NCBI GenBank assembly: GCA_044232905.1
Contig: JBIIKZ010000007.1
Coordinates: 1 to 64,000 of the forward strand
Direction of reading: 5' to 3'
Source: CANHVK01 sp044232905
GTDB lineage: Bacteria > Bacteroidota > Bacteroidia > Flavobacteriales_D > Crocinitomicaceae
Length of the DNA: 64,000 bases
In this document: positions 34,799-42,044 of the stretch, in pieces
Position numbering within the stretch: position 1 is the first letter of the stretch
How the letters are laid out: each line of letters opens with the position of its first letter
Made by a program: the position numbers and the translations under genes
Notes under the pieces: generated by a model
What the model saw: only the letters and a program-made list of their open reading frames with translations
The model's database searches: none
What the model was told of the DNA's origin: nothing

Positions 34799-36100
34799 AT
34801 GATTCAATACAAAAAAGTTGCTTTTTACACCCTCGGCTGCAAGTTAAATTTCTCGGAAACATCTACTATTTCTCGACTTTTTGAGGATGCTGGTTTTGCA
34901 AAAGTAGACTTCGAAGATTCCCCAGATGTTTTTGTGATAAATACTTGTTCTGTGACTGATAATGCAGATAAAAAGTGTAAACAACTGGTTAAAAAAGCCT
35001 TGAAAGTGAACCCGAATGCATTCGTGACCATTGTTGGTTGTTATGCGCAACTAAAGCCTGAAGAAATTGGGAAAATTCACGGAGTGGATTTAGTTTTGGG
35101 AGCGAATGAAAAATTTGACATTCTAGCTTATTTAGAGCAAACAGATAAAAAAGAAGAAGCGCAAGTTTCTTATCAAAACATTAAAGAAACAAAAGAATTT
35201 ATACCATCGTTTTCGTATGGTGATCGTACACGTTCGTTTTTGAAAGTTCAAGACGGATGTGATTATTTTTGTTCATTTTGTACAATTCCTTTAGCACGTG
35301 GTAAAAGTCGAAATGCTAGTATCGCAGAAACACTAGTAGAGGCAGAGAAAATTGCACAAACAGAGATTAAAGAAGTAGTACTTACAGGAGTAAATATCGG
35401 TGATTTTGGTCAAGGGGAAGGAGAGAATTTCTACGAATTAATTCAAGCTTTAGATAAAGTGGACGGTATTGATCGTTTCCGAATTTCATCCATTGAACCT
35501 AATTTACTTTCCAACGAAATCATTGATTTTTCTTTGACTAATTCACATAAATTTGTTCCACATTTTCACATTCCTTTACAAGTTGGTAATGACCGTATCT
35601 TAAAAGCAATGCGCAGAAAATACGAACGTTCCTTGTACGCAGAACGTGTAACACAAATCAAATCTTTACGCACGGATTGTTGTATTGGTGTGGATGTGAT
35701 TGTTGGTTTTCCTGGAGAAACCGATGAAGAGTTTTTAGATTCGTACAACTTCATTCAAAGTCTACCGATTTCGTACATCCACGTATTCACCTATTCAGAA
35801 CGCGCGAACACCAGCGCACCAAAATTAGGAGAGTTCGTACCGCTGGAAAAACGCAAAGAGCGCAGTAAAATGTTGCACATCCTTTCGGATAAAAAGAAAC
35901 GTGCTTTTTATGAAGAGAATGTTGGATGCGAACGTACCGTATTATTTGAAGCGGAGGAAGAAGAAGGTATGATGTATGGATTTACAGAAAATTATGTCAA
36001 AGTAAAAACTCCTTTTGATCCAGAATTGGTAAATAATTTCCGTAAAGTTCGATTAACAAGCATCGACCGCGATGGGATTGTGAAAATAGAATTCATTTAA
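34799..36100 (+). CDS. mtaB: tRNA t6A37 methylthiotransferase MtaB
   Basis: A 433-aa radical-SAM enzyme that adds a methylthio group to t6A at position 37 of ANN-decoding tRNAs. The N-terminal MTTase domain has three cluster cysteines (TLGCKLN, NTCSVTD, GCYAQ), the radical-SAM motif CDYFCSFC lies in the middle, and a TRAM-like RNA-binding domain ends the protein. The lack of MiaB-specific motifs and the overall length favour MtaB over MiaB. The M1 peptidase gene follows 9 nt later. Confidence 0.9.
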   Translation: MIQYKKVAFYTLGCKLNFSETSTISRLFEDAGFAKVDFEDSPDVFVINTCSVTDNADKKCKQLVKKALKVNPNAFVTIVGCYAQLKPEEIGKIHGVDLVLGANEKFDILAYLEQTDKKEEAQVSYQNIKETKEFIPSFSYGDRTRSFLKVQDGCDYFCSFCTIPLARGKSRNASIAETLVEAEKIAQTEIKEVVLTGVNIGDFGQGEGENFYELIQALDKVDGIDRFRISSIEPNLLSNEIIDFSLTNSHKFVPHFHIPLQVGNDRILKAMRRKYERSLYAERVTQIKSLRTDCCIGVDVIVGFPGETDEEFLDSYNFIQSLPISYIHVFTYSERANTSAPKLGEFVPLEKRKERSKMLHILSDKKKRAFYEENVGCERTVLFEAEEEEGMMYGFTENYVKVKTPFDPELVNNFRKVRLTSIDRDGIVKIEFI

Positions 36101-36109
36101 ATCACCACT

Positions 36110-37708
36110 ATGAAAATGATTAAATTAATTTGTCTGTTACTTTGTTTAAGTACAGTTAATATTACTATCGGACAAGATTACCTAAATCGCTTCAAGCAGT
36201 TAGATGTAATAAAATATGATTTAAACATTAATCTCTTTGAAAAACAAAATAAGATCATTGTTATTGAAAATATGCGTATTGAATTTCTTCAAAAGACAGA
36301 TTCTTTTCAATTAGATTTAGTCGGAAGGCATGAAGATAGTTTAGGAATGAAAATTTCGAGTATCACATTGGATAATCAACCTATTTTATTTAAACAATAT
36401 GCTGAGAAGGTCACCATATTTCCATTATCCATGGACAAAGGAAAAAAAGGGAATTTTACTATTCAATTTGAAGGTATTCCTTCCGATGGCTTGATCATTG
36501 GTCAAAATAAATTTGGGGAACGTACTTTTTTCGCAGACAATTGGCCAATGCGAGCAAAACATTGGTTTGCTTGTGTAGATCATCCTTCGGATAAGGCGAT
36601 GGTGAAAATGGAAATTAAAGCGCCAAAAGGATATGAAGTTGTTTCCAATGGAATGGAGATAAGCTTCACGACTTCACATCCACAAAATACATCTATATAT
36701 TTTGAAACAAAAATACCTATCCCAACCAAAGTCATCGTTTTCGGAGCTGCTAACTTCGAGAAACAAACTTTACCTCGCAAGAAAAATCAAGTAGAAATCA
36801 CCAATTTTGTGTATCCACAAGACAAGGAGAAAGGCTTCAAAGATTTTGAGCAAGCAGATACTATTTTAGCCTATTTCGAAGCACACATCGGTAAATTCCC
36901 GTATGAGAAATTATACAATGTGCAGTCGACGACGATGTATGGAGGCATGGAAAATGCTGGTTGTATTTTTTACGATGAGAAAGCGATAACAGGAAAAGGT
37001 AACATCAACGAATTAATTGCCCACGAAATGATACATCAATGGTTTGGAAATTCAGCGTCAGAACTCGATTGGTCCCATTTATGGTTAAGCGAAGGTTTTG
37101 CCACCTACCTCACCGATTTATACATCGAAGATCATAAAGGGAAAGGTGCTTTTTTAAGTCAGTTGCGTAATCAACGGGATGCCGTAATTCGTTTCTATAC
37201 TAATAACAAGTTACCATTGAAAGATACTGTTTCCAACAATACGCAAGACATGCTAAATACCAATGCTTATAAAAAGGGAGCATGGATTTTACATATGCTT
37301 CGTGAACAGGTCGGAAAAGAATTGTTTTGGAAAGCGATTGCAAGCTATTATGACACCTACAAATTCAGCAATGCAACTTCCAAAGATTTTATTCATGTAT
37401 TTGAACAAGTGACACATACGGATCTTACGCAATTTTACGAAGAATGGATTTGTCAGTCTGGACATCCAATTCTTAGTTATACGATAGCGCAAAAGGAAGA
37501 AAAGGTTAAAATAAAATTTAGTCAAATTCAGTCAGAAAACTTTCATTTCTCCTTAGAATTTTTAGTTTTGTATGAAGACAATACAAAAGAAATTAAAACG
37601 TTAGTTTTTGAAGATAAAGAAACCATGCTGGAATGGTCAACTCAAAAAAAAATAACTAGTCTAAAATTAGACCCCAATTTCAAATTATTGTTTGAAGAAA
37701 AAAAATAA
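36110..37708 (+). CDS. M1 family metallopeptidase (short form)
   Basis: A 532-aa zinc aminopeptidase of the gluzincin M1 family. After a signal peptide (cleavage near NITIGQ, residue 22) come the N-terminal beta-saddle and the catalytic domain with GGMEN (278-282), H305-E306-x2-H309 and the third ligand E328 (LSEGF). It lacks the C-terminal helical domain of full-length PepN, but a short beta domain follows. It probably degrades peptides in the periplasm. A second, longer M1 enzyme lies at 56782. mtaB ends 9 nt before it, and the DUF2147 gene follows after 3 nt. Confidence 0.9.
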   Translation: MKMIKLICLLLCLSTVNITIGQDYLNRFKQLDVIKYDLNINLFEKQNKIIVIENMRIEFLQKTDSFQLDLVGRHEDSLGMKISSITLDNQPILFKQYAEKVTIFPLSMDKGKKGNFTIQFEGIPSDGLIIGQNKFGERTFFADNWPMRAKHWFACVDHPSDKAMVKMEIKAPKGYEVVSNGMEISFTTSHPQNTSIYFETKIPIPTKVIVFGAANFEKQTLPRKKNQVEITNFVYPQDKEKGFKDFEQADTILAYFEAHIGKFPYEKLYNVQSTTMYGGMENAGCIFYDEKAITGKGNINELIAHEMIHQWFGNSASELDWSHLWLSEGFATYLTDLYIEDHKGKGAFLSQLRNQRDAVIRFYTNNKLPLKDTVSNNTQDMLNTNAYKKGAWILHMLREQVGKELFWKAIASYYDTYKFSNATSKDFIHVFEQVTHTDLTQFYEEWICQSGHPILSYTIAQKEEKVKIKFSQIQSENFHFSLEFLVLYEDNTKEIKTLVFEDKETMLEWSTQKKITSLKLDPNFKLLFEEKK

Positions 37709-37711
37709 ATC

Positions 37712-38140
37712 ATGAAGTTATTACTCTTAAGTCTAACCCTTTTCCTTTTCTCCGGTTCGTCTTTCAAGTCGGATGATATTTTGGGTATGTGGTTAGATGA
37801 GAGTCAAAAACTGATAGTGGAGTGTTATAAGTTTGACAACAAATATTATGCACGCATCAAATGGTTTAAAAATGAGAATAAAAAAATCGAGAAATTTTCC
37901 GAAAAAGGACTTCCTAAATCACAGTGGCTAAATTATAAAGTAATGGAGCACTTTACGTATAATGGAGAATATTGGACAGGAGGAACCATTCACCAAATCA
38001 AAAAAGGAACTTCCTATGATGCTACCATAAACATGAAAAGTTACAACGCCATCGTTGTTCGTGGTTATGTATTGGTTACATTGCTTGGAGACGACGTCAA
38101 ATTTTCAAGATATACAGGAGGATTGCCGAAGCAGGAGTGA
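37712..38140 (+). CDS. DUF2147 domain protein, exported
   Basis: A 142-aa protein with an N-terminal signal (cleavage near SGSSFKS) and the DUF2147 beta-barrel: 'ILGMWLDESQKLIVECYKFDNKYYARI' in part, 'YNGEYWTGGTIHQIKKGTSYDATINM' in part, and the terminal 'RGYVLVTLLGDDVKFSRY'. The family is secreted and of unknown function. It starts 3 nt after the M1 gene, so they are co-transcribed. Its stop codon is followed after one base by a dispersed repeat. Confidence 0.88.
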   Translation: MKLLLLSLTLFLFSGSSFKSDDILGMWLDESQKLIVECYKFDNKYYARIKWFKNENKKIEKFSEKGLPKSQWLNYKVMEHFTYNGEYWTGGTIHQIKKGTSYDATINMKSYNAIVVRGYVLVTLLGDDVKFSRYTGGLPKQE

Positions 38141-38141
38141 T

Positions 38142-38189
38142 GGCTTCGAGAGCGTCAGACACCATTTTTCGAGAGCCTCAGACACCATC
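38142..38189 (+). repeat. TTCGAnA-CTCAG dispersed repeat, left flank of GIY-YIG gene
   Basis: Two 24-bp units, GCTTCGAGAGCGTCAGACAC (from 38143) and TTTCGAGAGCCTCAGACACC (from 38167). They start one base after the DUF2147 stop, in the same orientation as that gene. Confidence 0.85.
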
Positions 38190-38286
38190 ATTAAATATCC
38201 AAACATACCTCAAACACGCTATTTTTCTTATATTTTATAGTATAAATTGCCATTTTATTTCTTAAATTAATTTAGAAAAGACTAAA

Positions 38287-38586
38287 ATGAAAGGTTATAT
38301 GTACATTTTAGAATGTTCAAATGGTAGTTATTACACTGGAAGTACAAAAGACTTAGAGAGAAGATTACAACAACATCAATCAGGAGAAGGTGCTAATCAT
38401 ACAAAGAAATATTCTCCTGTAAAATTGGTATATTTCGAAGAATTTACACGTATTGATGAAGCTTTTTTCAGAGAAAAGCAAGTCCAAAATTGGAATAGAA
38501 AAAAGAAAGAAGCATTAATAAACGGAAAAAATAACGATTTGATCCATTTATCAATGGCTTACAGAGATAAGATTACAAAAGATTAA
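38287..38586 (+). CDS. GIY-YIG nuclease family protein
   Basis: A 99-aa single-domain protein of the UPF0213/YhbQ type. The motif is present as YMYILECSNGSYYTGST (GIY-YIG equivalents Y-I-L and Y-T-G), followed by the catalytic Arg (LERRLQQH) and a Glu in the FFREKQVQNW segment. Such small GIY-YIG proteins are probably structure-specific or repair nucleases. The gene is bracketed by inverted copies of one dispersed repeat family (38142-38189 and 38632-38703). Confidence 0.88.
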   Translation: MKGYMYILECSNGSYYTGSTKDLERRLQQHQSGEGANHTKKYSPVKLVYFEEFTRIDEAFFREKQVQNWNRKKKEALINGKNNDLIHLSMAYRDKITKD

Positions 38587-38631
38587 TTTGTATTCATACA
38601 CTTGACTTCAAGCGATGTTATCCAACATAAA

Positions 38632-38703
38632 GATGGTTGAGGCTATTAATTTGACGGTGGCTGAGGCTCTCTATTTGACGGTGGCTGAGGTTCTCGAAGC
38701 CCC
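38632..38703 (-). repeat. TTCGAnA-CTCAG dispersed repeat, right flank of GIY-YIG gene
   Basis: On the minus strand the order is GGCTTCGAGAACCTCAGCCA, then a unit ending GAGAGCCTCAGCCACCGTC, then a more decayed third unit. The cluster directly follows the stop codon of the minus-strand gene at 38705 and is inverted relative to 38142-38189. Confidence 0.85.
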
Positions 38704-38704
38704 G

Positions 38705-39310
38705 TCACTCAATTATCATCGGATTATCTAACACTGCATCCACCAAACGTTCTGTATACTTCTCCATTGCAGGATTCATGATGATTTTTTGGCATTTCGG
38801 AAAACTTTCTGTCATTCGTGTCACATGGGCAACAGAACTGAATTTTAAGCATTTTTCAGAATCAACCACTAAAAAGTATTTCAGTTTGTTGATGTTAATC
38901 CCATTTTGAAAATATAGTTCATTCACGCGTTTTGGGGTACCGATAACAATGTCTGCTCCATTAAACAAATCATTCCGTTGTTTGACTTTTTCACGACTTT
39001 CATACGTGAGTGTATGAATCATATCTGTACGTTTGGATATTTTCACCCACAAAGCTTCTATATCAATACAGGATTGGTTATCCGCAGCAACGATTAGAAT
39101 TCGTGGTGCATCATCATTTGCTGGAACTTGTATTTTCTCTACAAAACCAGACAACAAAGCGATTATCGCCTCTTGTTTTTTATCGTTTAAAATGAGAAGA
39201 TCCCCCCCACTTTTCACGCGTTTTAAACAAGCAATTTGAAATTCTGAATCTACTTTTAATTCAAATTTTTCTAAATTTTCGATAAGTTGCTCAAACTTGA
39301 TGTACTGCAT
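38705..39310 (-). CDS. DEAD-box helicase-like protein lacking ATPase motifs
   Basis: About 201 aa from the Met at 39310 (MQYIKFEQLIENLEKF); the frame is open to 39340. The fold order of a DEAD-box N-terminal RecA domain is recognisable: a Q-motif-like start, 'SGGDLLILNDKKQEAI' at the Walker A position, 'ADIVIGTPKRVNELY' (motif Ib, GTPxR intact) and 'FLVVDSEKCLKF' at the DEAD position. Walker A lacks GKT and the DEAD box reads DSEK, so ATP hydrolysis is unlikely. It may be an RNA-binding remnant. No second RecA domain is present. Confidence 0.72.
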   Translation of the reverse strand: MQYIKFEQLIENLEKFELKVDSEFQIACLKRVKSGGDLLILNDKKQEAIIALLSGFVEKIQVPANDDAPRILIVAADNQSCIDIEALWVKISKRTDMIHTLTYESREKVKQRNDLFNGADIVIGTPKRVNELYFQNGININKLKYFLVVDSEKCLKFSSVAHVTRMTESFPKCQKIIMNPAMEKYTERLVDAVLDNPMIIE

Positions 39311-39338
39311 TTTGGAAGGTTTTGGTATGTATAAAAAC

Positions 39339-39367
39339 AAAAAAACGGACTTGTAAAAATCCGTTTT
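39339..39367 (-). terminator. Rho-independent terminator for the 85-aa gene
   Basis: Arms AAAACGGA / TCCGTTTT with a 10-nt loop; on the minus strand a T tract follows. It lies 20 nt beyond the stop of the gene at 39387. Confidence 0.8.
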
Positions 39368-39386
39368 CGTTTAAAATAATGTAGAA

Positions 39387-39644
39387 TTACATTAATTCAT
39401 TTAATTTGTGTATAAAGTTAACCGCTGTTTCTTCCACCTCTTTGTGAATAGCAGGGAAATCTTTAGAAGTTTTTGCTTGGTGAATTTTCTCCGTCATACT
39501 GTTTCTGAAACCAATTACTTCTTCGATTAATTTGTTGGTAACCTCTGTTTTAGATTCATTATATAACTGTACGCTGAAACATTCTTCAACAACGTCAAAA
39601 ACCATTTTGTTAAGGTCTTTTTTAAAATTTCTTTTACTTGCCAT
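39387..39644 (-). CDS. Conserved hypothetical small helical protein
   Basis: An 85-aa protein (MASKRNFKKDLNKMVFDVVEE...) with no signal peptide. The basic N-terminus and amphipathic helices ('KLIEEVIGFRNSMTEKIHQA', 'AVNFIHKLNELM') suggest a small cytosolic helical bundle. I recognise the general pattern from Flavobacteriia but know no function. A near-consensus TATCTTTA (39669-39662) lies upstream and a good terminator follows, so it is a monocistronic unit. Confidence 0.75.
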   Translation of the reverse strand: MASKRNFKKDLNKMVFDVVEECFSVQLYNESKTEVTNKLIEEVIGFRNSMTEKIHQAKTSKDFPAIHKEVEETAVNFIHKLNELM

Positions 39645-39765
39645 TTTTAATATATTTTTTGTAAAGATAAGGCTTTCTTTAGATTGAAAAAAGAGATTGA
39701 TATTAATTATTTTTATAAAGTAATACGAATTAATCGCGATTATATGCCTTGTTAGAATAATATTT

Positions 39766-39796
39766 TTTGGTTTTCATTACATTTTCCCTAATTTTG
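39766..39796 (+). promoter_or_regulatory. Full -33/-7 promoter for efp
   Basis: TTTG (39766-39769), a 19-bp spacer, then TAATTTTG (39789-39796); the ATG is 21 nt further on. Confidence 0.8.
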
Positions 39797-39817
39797 CAGT
39801 CAATTAAATAACTACTT

Positions 39818-40384
39818 ATGGCAACTACTGCAGATATTAAAAATGGATTATGTATCAAGTTTAATGATAAACTTTGTCAAATTATTGAATTCCAACACGT
39901 AAAACCAGGTAAAGGTCCTGCGTTTGTTCGTACAAAAATGAGACAAATAGAATCTGGGAAAGTAATTGACAATACGTTTTCTGCAGGGCATAAAATTGAG
40001 CCAGTTCGAATTGAAAACCGTGACTACCAATACTTATACCAAGAAGGTACAGAATATGTATTCATGAATAACGAATCCTTCGAGCAAGTAAATATTCCAG
40101 GAAAAATGGTTGAAAAACCAGGTTTTTTAGTGGAGGGTATGACATGTAACATTTTGTTTCATGCGGAAGAAGAAAATCCTTTAGTGGTTGAACTACCTTT
40201 CTACATCGAGTCTGAAATAACTTATACTGAACCAGGAATCAAAGGAGATACAGCGACAAACACGATGAAACCAGCAACGATTGCTACCGGAGCTGAAATT
40301 AGAGTTCCGTTGTTTATTGAAAATGGAGAGAAAATTAAAATTGATACGCGTACAGGAGTATATGTAGAGCGTGTTAAGAAATAA
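39818..40384 (+). CDS. efp: Translation elongation factor P
   Basis: A 188-aa three-domain factor that relieves ribosome stalling at consecutive prolines. The tip loop KPGKGPAFVR carries the lysine that is modified in many bacteria, and 'VDFPFYIE'-like residues (here VELPFYIESEITYTEPG) plus 'GDTATNTMKPATIATGAEIRVPLFI' in part define domains II-III. No EpmA-type modification gene is nearby. It has a strong promoter upstream and a clear terminator downstream, so it is transcribed alone. Confidence 0.97.
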   Translation: MATTADIKNGLCIKFNDKLCQIIEFQHVKPGKGPAFVRTKMRQIESGKVIDNTFSAGHKIEPVRIENRDYQYLYQEGTEYVFMNNESFEQVNIPGKMVEKPGFLVEGMTCNILFHAEEENPLVVELPFYIESEITYTEPGIKGDTATNTMKPATIATGAEIRVPLFIENGEKIKIDTRTGVYVERVKK

Positions 40385-40408
40385 GTAAATACCAAAAAGG
40401 TAAATAAT

Positions 40409-40437
40409 AAAGGCTACTCGTTTAGGGTAGCCTTTTT
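40409..40437 (+). terminator. Rho-independent terminator of efp
   Basis: Arms AAAGGCTAC / GTAGCCTTT with a 9-nt loop and a T tract, beginning 25 nt after the efp stop. Confidence 0.9.
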
Positions 40438-40446
40438 ATTTTGGTA

Positions 40447-40602
40447 TCAATTTAGATTAACCAATGTCTTTTCTTTCAAAACTTTAATTGCAGTAACCGA
40501 CTTACTGTAATTTAAAATTGCTTCGATTGTTTTAGTAGATGGTTCAGATGCTAAAATCGTTGACGAAGACTTTGAAATTGTTTTCGTGTAGTTTTTATTC
40601 AT
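40447..40602 (-). CDS. Small hypothetical protein (51 aa)
   Basis: A minus-strand frame from ATG (40602) to TGA (40447-40449) encodes MNKNYTKTISKSSST..., with a C-terminal 'ILNYSKSVTAIKVLKEKT' segment. The Ser/Thr/Lys-rich N-terminus followed by an (I/L)LNYSKS motif resembles very short conserved ORFs I recall from Flavobacteriia. There is no Gly-Gly site and no signal peptide. It fills most of the space between efp and the kinase gene and lies downstream of the end of no other gene. The function is unknown. Confidence 0.6.
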   Translation of the reverse strand: MNKNYTKTISKSSSTILASEPSTKTIEAILNYSKSVTAIKVLKEKTLVNLN

Positions 40603-40673
40603 AGTATTTATTTGAGGTTATACACTAGATAACGTAAAGAATATGCGTTTCGTATAAATAAGTGTTATTTTTT

Positions 40674-41963
40674 CTACATAACAGCTAAAACTTTCGCTAA
40701 CTCTTCAAAACTTGGTCTTTCCAACACTTCTTCCAACATACATTTTTTATAAAGTGTTATTAAACCTGTTATTAAACCGTTTTCATCCGTGCTCATCAGC
40801 GATACAACATCTTGAATCAAACATCCAAAAGCGCGAATATCTAAGCGTTCTAAATAAGGTGCTTCTTCCGAGTTTTTAGCATAAAATGTAGCTGCGCCAA
40901 AATCCCCAAAATAAGATTTACCTACTTCGTTAAACATGGTATTATGCGCATACAAATCCCCATGCATGATTCCTCGTTCGTGTAAATGTTTTACTGCTTG
41001 CAATACCCCATTTAATATAGTTACTCCTTGTTTGTACGTGAATTGTTGATCTGAAGGAAATACATCTCGGGTACAGGTATCAAAACTTGGTGGCTGCCCT
41101 AAATTTTTATATTCCACAGGAATCAGTTCCATAACAATTCCTTGTTTTCCTTCGGGATGATTCGCAATTGTTGCTCGTAATGGAACGATATTTTCATGTA
41201 AACCAGTAGACAAACACGTTGCTAATTCGTCTTCTGGGTATCCATCACTCGTTACTTCTCCTTTGAAAATTTTAATTGCAACTTCTTGTTCACCATCAAT
41301 TTTTGCTTTACTGATAACTCCAGAAGCACCCTCTCCTAGTTGTTCTTCAACTGTTATACGCGACCAATCTAGCATCGGAAGTTCGTCCTTCGCTGTTGGC
41401 TTATATGTCACAGGATTCGCGGAAAAAGCCAACCAAGACAATCGTGGCAATTGATATAACCAAGTTGGAATGGATGTAAGTTGATTCGCTGAAATACGAA
41501 GTAACTCCAAATTTTTACAAAATGAAAGCTCTACAGGTAATGCAGTCAATCTATTTCCAGCAATAGCAAACTTTTGAAGTCGTGTACATTGACCTATAGA
41601 ACTTGGGAGTTTCTCAATACGATTGTCGGTTAATACTAACCATTGCAAATTTTTCGGAAAAGCATCTTCCGGAATTTCTTCCAATTGATTCGACTTAAAA
41701 CCAATCATGGTCAATGAAGGACATTTAGCCAATTGTTTCGGGAAAACAGTAAACTTATTTTGGGAAAAGAATGCAATTTTCAACTTGGTAAAACGGTGTA
41801 TATCGTCCGGAAGCGTGGATATTTTATTTACAGATAAATCCAAAATTTCCAAGGTATCTACATAATTATACAAAACATCTGGAAATTCAGTTAGTCCACA
41901 TGAAAGGGTAATCCTTTTCGGGTTTGTAATTTTCCCTGCAATCAATTCATCCAATGTTGTCAT
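40674..41963 (-). CDS. Leucine-rich-repeat protein with C-terminal serine/threonine kinase domain
   Basis: A 429-aa protein. Residues about 15-195 form leucine-rich repeats ('LEILDLSVNKISTLPDDI', 'LQWLVLTDNRIEKLPSSI', 'LELLRISANQLTSIP'). A protein kinase domain follows (about 205-429) with a glycine loop LGEGASGVISKA, the ATP lysine in VAIKIF, a catalytic loop HGDLYAHN (Gly for Arg of HRD) and DFGAA. No membrane segment or signal, so it is cytosolic. Target and partner are unknown. A TAnnTTTG box lies four nucleotides before the ATG. Confidence 0.88.
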   Translation of the reverse strand: MTTLDELIAGKITNPKRITLSCGLTEFPDVLYNYVDTLEILDLSVNKISTLPDDIHRFTKLKIAFFSQNKFTVFPKQLAKCPSLTMIGFKSNQLEEIPEDAFPKNLQWLVLTDNRIEKLPSSIGQCTRLQKFAIAGNRLTALPVELSFCKNLELLRISANQLTSIPTWLYQLPRLSWLAFSANPVTYKPTAKDELPMLDWSRITVEEQLGEGASGVISKAKIDGEQEVAIKIFKGEVTSDGYPEDELATCLSTGLHENIVPLRATIANHPEGKQGIVMELIPVEYKNLGQPPSFDTCTRDVFPSDQQFTYKQGVTILNGVLQAVKHLHERGIMHGDLYAHNTMFNEVGKSYFGDFGAATFYAKNSEEAPYLERLDIRAFGCLIQDVVSLMSTDENGLITGLITLYKKCMLEEVLERPSFEELAKVLAVM

Positions 41964-41967
41964 AAAA

Positions 41968-41975
41968 CAAAAATA
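41968..41975 (-). promoter_or_regulatory. -7 box immediately upstream of the LRR-kinase gene
   Basis: The minus strand reads TATTTTTG, ending four nucleotides before the ATG at 41963, the same arrangement as pcm. Confidence 0.45.
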
Positions 41976-42044
41976 GGTAAAAATGTAATATTACAGGATT
42001 GTCTGCGTTTTACTAAAAAAGCATCACCCTCTAAACTTATTGAT

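Noticed and set aside
38142..38703. The GIY-YIG region as an insertion sequence
   Set aside because: No transposase, and no target-site duplication or exact terminal inverted repeats could be made out; only a shared repeat family flanks the gene.
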